DNA from: JACQAI01 sp035507915
GTDB lineage: Bacteria; Pseudomonadota; Alphaproteobacteria; Elsterales; Elsteraceae
Length of the DNA stretch: 6,236 nucleotides
Assembly: GCA_035507915.1 (NCBI GenBank)
Contig: DATJNS010000289.1
Span: 1 to 6,236 of the forward strand
Direction: 5' to 3'
Positions 1 to 5,386 of this stretch are shown here, in pieces. The position numbers were made by a program, and so were the translations under genes. Positions within the stretch are counted from its first letter, which is position 1. Every line of letters begins with the position of its first letter. A model generated the notes under the pieces. It saw only the letters and a program-made list of their open reading frames with translations, was not told the origin of the DNA and did not search any database.

Positions 1-91
1 TCGTGTCCGTGGCGGCGACCACGGGCGTTTCGTGGAAGCGTCGTACACCCGTCGTGGGCACGTAGGCGATCTCGCCTGGGTCGAAGTCCAT
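1..91 (-). CDS. 5' part of a divergent minus-strand gene, unidentified (runs off left edge)
   Basis: An ATG on the minus strand at 91-89 opens a frame with no stop up to the window edge, giving about 30 residues that begin MDFDPGEIAYVPTTGVRR and continue with FHETPVVAATDT. A GGGAG Shine-Dalgarno-like stretch lies at plus-strand positions 103-107, 11 bases before the start, a slightly long but workable spacing. The peptide reads like real protein (mixed charge, no low-complexity runs) and the gene would be divergent from the hydrolase at 183. The fragment is too short for identification; a faint resemblance to the N-termini of small ureidoglycolate-lyase-like proteins is only a guess from memory. 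It could be a chance open frame, since stops are rare in DNA this GC-rich. Confidence 0.5.
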   Translation of the reverse strand, partial: MDFDPGEIAYVPTTGVRRFHETPVVAATDT

Positions 92-182
92 GCTGGGTCG
101 TGCTCCCGGTTGATCGTCGCCGCGGGGCCGCCGGCGCGCGGAGATGTTAGGGCCGACGCACGAGGGGCGAGGTGAACAATTG
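92..182. other. Divergent intergenic region
   Basis: These 91 bases separate the minus-strand gene start at 91 from the hydrolase start at 183. They must contain the promoters of both genes if both are real. The DNA is very GC-rich in the middle (about 120-143) and I see no convincing -35/-10 pair, operator palindrome or riboswitch. The two ribosome binding sites, at 103-107 (minus) and 169-174 (plus), are the only recognisable signals. Confidence 0.5.
169..174 (+). promoter_or_regulatory. Ribosome binding site that fixes the hydrolase start
   Basis: GAGGTG at 169-174 lies 8 bases before the ATG at 183 and is the best Shine-Dalgarno match upstream of this gene. It lies downstream of the in-frame ATG at 144, so it favours 183 over 144 as the true start. 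The signal peptide also begins at 183, which supports the same choice. Confidence 0.65.
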
Positions 183-1235
183 ATGACACGCCGGCTGCGG
201 ATCCTCGTCCTGTCGGTCGCGCTGGCGACCTCGAACGCGTGGGCTGCGGACGAGGTCTCGCCGGCCCGGCGCCCGGTCGAGGCGATCGCCGACAGTCGCA
301 TGGCGGTCGACGACCAAGGCGCGCTGCCGCTCTATGTGTCGCGCGACTGGTCGGTGCCGCAGCCGGATGTGACTCGCGCCGTGCTGATCCTTCACGGGCG
401 TCTGCGCAACGCCGACGTCTACTACCGGTCCGCCCAAGCCGCGCAGGCGGCCGCGGGCGCGGCCGGGCAAACGTCCTTGATGATCGTGCCGCAGTTCCTC
501 GCGCAGATCGACGTCGATGCCCACCATCTGGCCGCCGACACGTTGCGCTGGACATTGACCGGGTGGGAGGGCGGCGAGGCGGCCGTCGGCCCGGCGCCGG
601 TCAGCTCCTTCGATGCGCTCGACGCGATCCTCGCGCGCCTGGCCGATCGCCGCATCTTCCCCGCCCTGAGCCAGGTCGTCGTCGCCGGGCATTCCGGCGG
701 CGGCCAAGTCGTCCAACGCTATGCGATCGCGGCGCGCGGCGACGCGGCGCTGGTGCAGGACGGCATCGCGGTCCGCTACGTGATCGCCAATCCGTCGTCC
801 TACGCCTATTTCAGCGCGGAGCGTCCGGAGCCCGCTATCGCAGCATCGTGTCCGGAGTTCAACCGGTGGAAATACGGCATGACGGCGCGTCCGAGCTACG
901 TGGCGGCGACGACCCCGGAGCAACTCGAGCGCGCTTACGTGTCACGCCGGGTCATCTATCTCCTGGGCACGCTCGACACCAATCCGCAGCATCCGGCGCT
1001 CGATCGAACCTGCATGGCTGAAGCTCAGGGACCGTACCGCTACGCGCGCGGCCATGCCTACGCTGCCGCGATGCGGCGGCGCGACGCGGGGACGCCGAAC
1101 CACAGCGTGTGGGACGTTGCGGGCGTCGGCCACGACGGCGACAAGATGTTGACCTCGCCGTGCGGCTTGACGGCGTTGTTCGACGTGCCCGGCTGCGTCG
1201 CCGCGCATGGGGTGGCCGGACCGCGTACGCGTTAG
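183..1235 (+). CDS. Exported alpha/beta hydrolase (putative serine esterase/lipase-like)
   Basis: Encodes 350 residues. The N-terminus is a classic Sec signal peptide: TRR-LR positive region, hydrophobic core at residues 7-16, then AWA before AD, predicting cleavage after residue 21 and a periplasmic or secreted enzyme. Alpha/beta hydrolase features are an ILHG oxyanion-type loop (His71-Gly72), the nucleophile elbow G-H-S-G-G-G with Ser171, a candidate acid Asp265 in LGTLDTN after a beta strand, and the late His317 in GVGHDG. Four cysteines in the C-terminal half (ASC, RTC, SPC, PGC) could form two disulfides, consistent with export. The in-frame ATG at 144 would add 13 residues ahead of the signal peptide and has a poorer ribosome binding site. 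Substrate cannot be told; esterase, lipase or depolymerase activity are all possible. It stands alone, 137 bases before the following operon. Confidence 0.85.
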   Translation: MTRRLRILVLSVALATSNAWAADEVSPARRPVEAIADSRMAVDDQGALPLYVSRDWSVPQPDVTRAVLILHGRLRNADVYYRSAQAAQAAAGAAGQTSLMIVPQFLAQIDVDAHHLAADTLRWTLTGWEGGEAAVGPAPVSSFDALDAILARLADRRIFPALSQVVVAGHSGGGQVVQRYAIAARGDAALVQDGIAVRYVIANPSSYAYFSAERPEPAIAASCPEFNRWKYGMTARPSYVAATTPEQLERAYVSRRVIYLLGTLDTNPQHPALDRTCMAEAQGPYRYARGHAYAAAMRRRDAGTPNHSVWDVAGVGHDGDKMLTSPCGLTALFDVPGCVAAHGVAGPRTR

Positions 1236-1372
1236 CCGATCCCAGTGGCGCGCCACGGCAGACGCCGTCGCGCTGCGCCCAATGCATGTCATCAATAATT
1301 CACCTTGGTCCCTTATTGTAAGTCCCACACGGATTGTATTCTGCAGACGGTCAAGGTTTGGGGGCTATCGAT
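1236..1372. other. Intergenic region with AT-rich island ahead of the ATPase operon
   Basis: This is the largest gap in the window. A perfect 12-base palindrome, GTGGCGCGCCAC, lies at 1245-1256 just after the hydrolase stop; it has no loop and no following T-run, so it is not a convincing terminator. From about 1282 to 1345 base composition falls to about 41% G+C, far below the flanks, marking the likely promoter. A direct repeat of GTCCC occurs at 1308-1312 and 1322-1326. No gene, tRNA or riboswitch was seen. Confidence 0.6.
1316..1342 (+). promoter_or_regulatory. Candidate promoter of the DUF5132/ATPase operon
   Basis: Inside the AT-rich island, TTGTAA at 1316-1321 (four of six matches to TTGACA) and TATTCT at 1337-1342 (four of six matches to TATAAT) are separated by 15 bases, shorter than the usual 17. 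Transcription would then start near 1349, leaving a leader of roughly 24 bases before the ATG at 1373. The match is weak and an alternative sigma factor or regulator could use other sequence here; the location is better supported than the exact hexamers. Confidence 0.25.
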
Positions 1373-1765
1373 ATGGCAAAGGGCCAGGGCGCATCGAGCC
1401 CGGGCAATGGTCACGCTGAAGAAGGCCATCCCGAGATGTCGAGCGAAGAGACCCACGCGTCCGAGAGCCCGGTCGGCGCGGACGATTTCATGGTCAAGGC
1501 GGCGACCGTCGGCGTGATCGGCCTTGGCGTCGCGTTGTTCGAGGCGGCCTTGATTCCTGGGATGATCATCGGAGTCGCCGCCATGCTCGCGCCCAAGGCG
1601 CTGCCCAAGCTCGGCGCCACCGTCGAGCCGGCGTTCCGTTGCGCGGTGCGCGGCGCCTACCGGCTCGGCCAGAGGACGCGCCACGTGGTCGCCGAGGCGC
1701 AGGAGCAGATCCGCGACATCGCCGTCGAAACCGCCGCCGAAGGCACGCCCAGCCCGAAGCTCTGA
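1373..1765 (+). CDS. DUF5132-like small membrane protein, possible accessory factor of the P-type ATPase
   Basis: Encodes 130 residues. The first 38 are hydrophilic and rich in His, Glu and Ser (GHAEEGHPE at 13-21, SEETHASES at 24-32). Residues 40-72 form a hydrophobic, Gly/Ala-rich segment, one membrane span or a tight hairpin. Then come a Lys/Pro/Leu-rich linker (APKALPKLG) and an amphipathic helical tail (about 83-122) rich in Arg, Glu and Ala. This layout and the wording of the tail fit the DUF5132 family, which I recall as often encoded beside HMA_2 proteins and metal-type P-ATPases. The start at 1373 has a weak GGGGGC site 7 bases upstream. A TTG at 1334 lies inside the candidate promoter and is unlikely; an ATG at 1436 with GAAGAAGG upstream is a real alternative that would remove much of the His-rich N-terminus. 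The stop lies 8 bases before the next gene, suggesting coupling. Function is unknown; an ATPase partner or metal-handling role is inferred. Confidence 0.75.
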   Translation: MAKGQGASSPGNGHAEEGHPEMSSEETHASESPVGADDFMVKAATVGVIGLGVALFEAALIPGMIIGVAAMLAPKALPKLGATVEPAFRCAVRGAYRLGQRTRHVVAEAQEQIRDIAVETAAEGTPSPKL

Positions 1766-1773
1766 CGGTGCGC

Positions 1774-2388
1774 ATGAAGCAGCACGCCCAGATCGCCCAC
1801 CAGATGCCCGGGCGGGTCCGGATCAAGATTCCGGCGGCGCGGGGCAATCCGGAGCTGCTGGAGCAGATTCGCAAGGTGTTCGCCGAGATCCCCGGACTGG
1901 AACGCACCCGCATCAAGCCGGAGGCGGGCAGCATCGTGCTGCGCTACGACCCGAAGGACGAAGCGACCTTCGAGGGTCATCTGATACAGCGGTGGCAGCA
2001 CCTGGCGCCGCTCATGCCCGCGCGGCCGAAGCGGCCGCGGCATCGCGAGCTGCCTGGCGACGAGTTCGACGTCGTCACCCGCAAGGTCGAGGCGGAAGCC
2101 GAATTTCTCGCCAGGCGCTCGCAGGCGGCGCGGGTGGTCGTCGATTTCTTCAAGGAGGCCGACCACTACATCAAGGCGGCGACCGGCAACGCCATCGACC
2201 TCAAGATCGTGCTCGCGCTCGGGCTGGCGGTGGCGACCTTCGTCGAAATCGGCGCGCATGCGGCGACCCCGATGTGGGTGACCCTGGCGTTGTTCGCGCT
2301 CAACCATTTCCTCGAGATGCACCCGCTCGAGAAGGCCCACAGCCACGGCACGCATGCGCCCAGAGCGGTCAGCTTGGTCGCCGCGTAA
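1774..2388 (+). CDS. HMA_2-like domain protein with C-terminal membrane hairpin and His-rich tail
   Basis: Encodes 204 residues. Residues 1-70 form an HMA_2-like ferredoxin-fold domain: the first strand reads HQMPGRVRIKIP, and a late strand AGSIVLRYDP is followed by a short helix. It closely parallels the N-terminus of the ATPase encoded next (HAVPGRVRLYIP and CASLVIEYDP), so the two are paralogous domains. There is no CxxC metal-binding pair. Residues 75-100 are a basic, Pro/Arg-rich linker, 101-138 a charged helix, and about 140-180 two hydrophobic segments forming a probable hairpin. The tail is His-rich: H178, H183, H189, H191, H194. The start is ATG 1774, with a GTG two codons earlier as alternative; no strong ribosome binding site is visible, so translation is probably coupled to the upstream gene. 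Likely an inner-membrane partner of the ATPase; the substrate is unknown. Confidence 0.8.
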   Translation: MKQHAQIAHQMPGRVRIKIPAARGNPELLEQIRKVFAEIPGLERTRIKPEAGSIVLRYDPKDEATFEGHLIQRWQHLAPLMPARPKRPRHRELPGDEFDVVTRKVEAEAEFLARRSQAARVVVDFFKEADHYIKAATGNAIDLKIVLALGLAVATFVEIGAHAATPMWVTLALFALNHFLEMHPLEKAHSHGTHAPRAVSLVAA

Positions 2389-2417
2389 CCGGGCCGCCTA
2401 GCGGGCTCGGACCCGTC

Positions 2418-4556
2418 ATGGAATTCTCCATCCGTCATGCCGTGCCGGGTCGGGTGCGGCTGTACATACCGCTGCTTTATCGGCGCACCGCGTTGTCGGA
2501 CGCTACGCTTGAGTGGTTGCGCGCCCAATCGTGGGTCAGAGGCGCGCGCATCAACCACGATTGCGCCTCGTTGGTGATCGAGTACGACCCGACGCTGTCG
2601 GCGCAGCTCGGCGCGCTGATGTTCGCGCTGCAGTGCGCGACGATCGAGGATCTGCGGGCCGTCGTCGCACCGTCGGAGCCGGCCGAGACTGGAGAGTCCG
2701 TGGCGCCCGAGCACGCGTCGTCCGTGACGGCGCCGCCGCCGCGACGCTGGCCGCTCGCGCTGCCCACCGTCTCGCTGGCGTTGGCGCTGTCGGCGCATCC
2801 GGCCGCGATCGCCCTCAACGTACCGCTGACGCTGTGGAACGCCTTTCCGATCTTCAAGCGGACCAGGACGGTGCTCAGCCGCGAAAAGCGGCTCAATGTC
2901 GATTTCCTCGACACGCTGGCGATCCTGGCGTCGCTCGGCCAGGGCAATCTGATGACCGGCGCCATCATCACGTGGCTGATCCGGCTCGGCGACTGGATCC
3001 GCGACCTGACCGCGGCCGGCTCCAAGCGCGCGATCGGCGAGCTGCTCGAGTTCCGGCAGAAGACCGCCTGGCTGGTGAAGGACGGCGCGGTCGTCGCGGT
3101 GCCGGCCTCGCAGCTGGTCGCCGGCGACGTCATCGACGTGCACCACGGCGAGATGATCCCGGTCGACGGCGAGGTGCTCGAGGGGCGGGCGCTCGTCGAC
3201 CAGAAGACCATCACGGGAGAGAGCCTGCCGGTGACGCGCGGCGCCGGCGAGGCTGCCTTCGCCGCGACCATCGTGCGCGAAGGCCAGCTCAGGATCCGCG
3301 CGCTGCGCTGCGGCACGGCGACCACGGCCGGTCAGATCGCGCAGCTGGTCGACAGCGCGCCGACCGGCGACACGCGCATGCAGAACCACGCCGAGCGGTT
3401 CGCCGACCGGCTCGTCGTGCCGACATTGGCGTTGGCCACCGGGGCCGCTCTGGTCACGCGCGACTTCAACCGATTCCTGTCGTGCGTCATCGTCGACTAC
3501 GGCACCGGCATCCGCGTCGCCGCGCCCACCTCGGTGCTCGCCTCGATGACCCATGCGGCGCGCGCCGGCATCATCATGAAGAGCGGTGCGCACATCGAGC
3601 GGCTCGCCGAGATCGACACGGTCGTCTTCGACAAGACCGGAACCCTGACCCACGGCACGCCCGTGGTGCGCGAGGTGATCTCGTACCGCAACGCGCTCGG
3701 TTCGGATCAGCTGCTGGCGTTGACCGTGGCGGCCGAGACCAAGCTGAAGCATCCGGTCGCGGAAGCCGTTCGCGCGCGTGCGCGCGAGCGTGCCCTCGAG
3801 ATTCCGCCGTGCATGGAGGCCCGCTACCACGTCGGGCTCGGCGTGGAGGGCCAGGTCAACGGCTGCTACGTGCATGTCGGCAGCGAGCGTTTCATGCGCC
3901 AGTGCGACATCCGGACCGGGCAGGCGTCGAGCGATCGTGCCGCCCTGGAGCTGCGCGGCGACTCCTGCATGTACGTCGCGGTCGACGGCGCGCTCGCCGG
4001 GCTGGTCGCCTATGCCGACCAGATCCGCCCGGAAAGCCGCGAGATCGTCCGTCGGATCCACGCCATGGGCGTGCGCCACACCGTGATGCTGACCGGCGAC
4101 AACAACACGGTGGCGACCGCGGTCGGCCAGCATCTCGGGTTGACGGGCCACGTCGCCGACATGCTGCCGGCCGACAAGGTCGAGGCGATCCGCGATCTGC
4201 AGCGCCGCGGCCAGATCGTCGCGATGGTCGGGGACGGCATCAACGACTCGCCGGCGCTGAGCTACGCCGATGTCGGAATCGCGATGAAGCACGGCGCCGA
4301 CATCACGCACGAATCGGCCGACGTCGTGCTGATGGAAGATTCGCTCTGGAAACTCGTGAAGGCGATCGAGATCTCGCGCGGCGCGGTTGGGCTGATCAAG
4401 CAGAATTATGCTATCGTCGCGCTGATGAACACGATCGCGCTCGGGCTCGCGCTGCCGGGTGGCCTGGTCAGCCCGGAGATCACCGCGGTGATCAGCAACG
4501 GGTCCGCCATCGTCGCCAGCCTCAACGGGATGCGGCCGGTCCTGCGCGACCGATGA
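2418..4556 (+). CDS. P1B-like P-type ATPase with N-terminal HMA_2-like domain and non-canonical membrane motif
   Basis: Encodes 712 residues, an ATP-driven cation pump of the inner membrane. In order: an HMA_2-like domain without CxxC (1-75), a variable linker, hydrophobic segments at about 111-145 and 161-197 (four spans in total), the actuator domain with TGES (266-269), a membrane pair at about 333-375, the phosphorylation site DKTGT (Asp405), the P1B-type HP motif (His445-Pro446) in the nucleotide domain, TGDN (559-562), the hinge GDGIND (605-610), and a last membrane pair from about 662 with QNY (662-664) and SNGS (693-696). Eight spans and the HP motif place it with the P1B heavy-metal ATPases. 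The usual CPC/SPC-type motif before the phosphorylation site is absent; the aligned stretch is DYGTGIRVAAP (360-370). Cation identity therefore cannot be inferred. The start at 2418 puts the HMA_2-like fold right at the N-terminus; the ribosome binding site is weak, and the gap to the preceding gene is 29 bases. The stop overlaps the next start. Confidence 0.93.
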   Translation: MEFSIRHAVPGRVRLYIPLLYRRTALSDATLEWLRAQSWVRGARINHDCASLVIEYDPTLSAQLGALMFALQCATIEDLRAVVAPSEPAETGESVAPEHASSVTAPPPRRWPLALPTVSLALALSAHPAAIALNVPLTLWNAFPIFKRTRTVLSREKRLNVDFLDTLAILASLGQGNLMTGAIITWLIRLGDWIRDLTAAGSKRAIGELLEFRQKTAWLVKDGAVVAVPASQLVAGDVIDVHHGEMIPVDGEVLEGRALVDQKTITGESLPVTRGAGEAAFAATIVREGQLRIRALRCGTATTAGQIAQLVDSAPTGDTRMQNHAERFADRLVVPTLALATGAALVTRDFNRFLSCVIVDYGTGIRVAAPTSVLASMTHAARAGIIMKSGAHIERLAEIDTVVFDKTGTLTHGTPVVREVISYRNALGSDQLLALTVAAETKLKHPVAEAVRARARERALEIPPCMEARYHVGLGVEGQVNGCYVHVGSERFMRQCDIRTGQASSDRAALELRGDSCMYVAVDGALAGLVAYADQIRPESREIVRRIHAMGVRHTVMLTGDNNTVATAVGQHLGLTGHVADMLPADKVEAIRDLQRRGQIVAMVGDGINDSPALSYADVGIAMKHGADITHESADVVLMEDSLWKLVKAIEISRGAVGLIKQNYAIVALMNTIALGLALPGGLVSPEITAVISNGSAIVASLNGMRPVLRDR

Positions 4557-5386
4557 GCGCGCCACCCGGCCACTTCCAGCTGGCCCCCGATCACCATGCG
4601 GCGCTGGCGCGCGCCGTGCTCGTGCTCGAGCGGCCCAGCTTCGCCATCAGGATCGCCGACCTCGCCGGCCAGCCGGTCGCGCGCGTGTTCGGCATGCTGC
4701 CGCGGATCGCGAATCGGCAGCTCGTCAGGCTGCTCGAGACCGCGATCTTGCGATGCCTGGCGGTGGCGATCGATTCGCTCGACGAGACGCCGGCCGCGCA
4801 CCCATCTGCCTCGCCGTCGCGCTGGGTGCCTCGGGTGATCACGGGCGTCACCGGCGGCATCGCCGGTCTGTTCGGCGCGGTGGCGCTGCCGATCGAGTTG
4901 CCGCTGACCACCATGATGATGCTGCGCGCGATCGCCGACATCGCCCGCCATCACGGCGAGGATCTCGCCTCGCCCGAGGCGGCGCTCGCCTGCCTCGAGG
5001 TGTTCGCGCTCGCCGACCGACGCTTGGACAGGCGCGCCGACGTCAGCTATTACGCGACGCGCACCATGCTCGCAAAGCTGACGGCCGAGGTGACCGCCGT
5101 GCTGGTCCAGCGTGGCGCGATCGATGCGGCGTCGCCGTTGGCGGCGCGGTTGTGCGGCGAGGTCGCGGCGCGGTTCGGGTTGGCGGTGTCCGAGCGTGCG
5201 GCGGCGAGCGCCCTGCCGATCGTCGGCGCCCTTGGCGGCGCCAGCGTGAACATTATGTTCATGAATCACTTCCAGCAGATTGCCGAGGGTCACTTCATGA
5301 TTCGCCAGCTGGAGCGGCGCTATGGCGACGACCGCGTCCGCGGCCTGTATGAGGCGATCGCCCGGCGCGAGGTCGAGGACAGGTGA
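4553..5386 (+). CDS. EcsC-family protein
   Basis: Encodes 277 residues that read as the EcsC protein family: an N-terminal helical region with FAIRIADLAGQPV (30-42), the glycine-rich hydrophobic segment VITGVTGGIAGLFGAVALP (95-113) followed by TTMMMLRAIADIA and a conserved helix with PEAALACLEVFAL (141-153), then a second hydrophobic segment at about 218-238 (ALPIVGALGGA) and MNHFQQIAEGHF. The length is about normal for the family. Its molecular function is not established; the hydrophobic segments suggest membrane association. The ATG at 4553 overlaps the ATPase stop in an ATGA junction and has no clear ribosome binding site, so translation depends on the ATPase gene. The frame is open far upstream across the ATPase, but the family's N-terminus begins here. 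EcsC of Bacillus belongs to an ABC-transporter operon, whereas here the neighbour is a P-type ATPase. Confidence 0.85.
   Translation: MSAPPGHFQLAPDHHAALARAVLVLERPSFAIRIADLAGQPVARVFGMLPRIANRQLVRLLETAILRCLAVAIDSLDETPAAHPSASPSRWVPRVITGVTGGIAGLFGAVALPIELPLTTMMMLRAIADIARHHGEDLASPEAALACLEVFALADRRLDRRADVSYYATRTMLAKLTAEVTAVLVQRGAIDAASPLAARLCGEVAARFGLAVSERAAASALPIVGALGGASVNIMFMNHFQQIAEGHFMIRQLERRYGDDRVRGLYEAIARREVEDR
5375..5378 (+). promoter_or_regulatory. Ribosome binding site of the DUF445 gene inside the end of the EcsC gene
   Basis: GAGG at 5375-5378 lies 7 bases before the ATG at 5386 and within the last codons of the EcsC-family gene. With the TGATG stop/start overlap at 5384-5388 it allows both re-initiation by ribosomes finishing EcsC and some independent loading. 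It is a clearer site than those of the ATPase and EcsC genes. Confidence 0.6.

Noticed and set aside
144..182. Upstream ATG at 144 as start of the hydrolase
   Set aside because: It would place 13 hydrophilic residues ahead of the signal peptide, and the good ribosome binding site at 169-174 lies downstream of it, at ideal distance from 183.
147..923. Minus-strand open frame antisense to the hydrolase
   Set aside because: Arg/Asp/Gly-rich composition without recognisable domains, typical of the antisense of a GC-rich gene; the plus strand has signal peptide and catalytic motifs.
1245..1256. Perfect palindrome GTGGCGCGCCAC as a rho-independent terminator of the hydrolase gene
   Set aside because: There is no loop between the arms and no T-run after it; in such GC-rich DNA a 12-base palindrome may be chance or a protein-binding site.
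1334..1372. TTG at 1334 as start of the DUF5132-like gene
   Set aside because: It is a rare start codon located in the candidate promoter with no ribosome binding site; the ATG at 1373 in the same frame is a better fit.
2688..2699. A second T-G-E-S tetrapeptide in the ATPase (residues 91-94)
   Set aside because: It lies in the variable linker after the HMA_2-like domain, outside the actuator domain; the functional TGES is at residues 266-269. Coincidence.
2513..4552. Plus-strand frame joined upstream of the EcsC gene that would make a 957-residue protein
   Set aside because: The upstream part overlaps the ATPase in another frame and is Arg/Ala/Gly low-complexity; EcsC family similarity begins just after the ATG at 4553.
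2166..4565. Very long minus-strand open frame (799 codons) antisense to the ATPase
   Set aside because: It mirrors the codon structure of the GC-rich ATPase gene, its product is an Arg/Asp/His-rich string without any recognisable domain, and the plus strand there carries every P-type ATPase motif in order.
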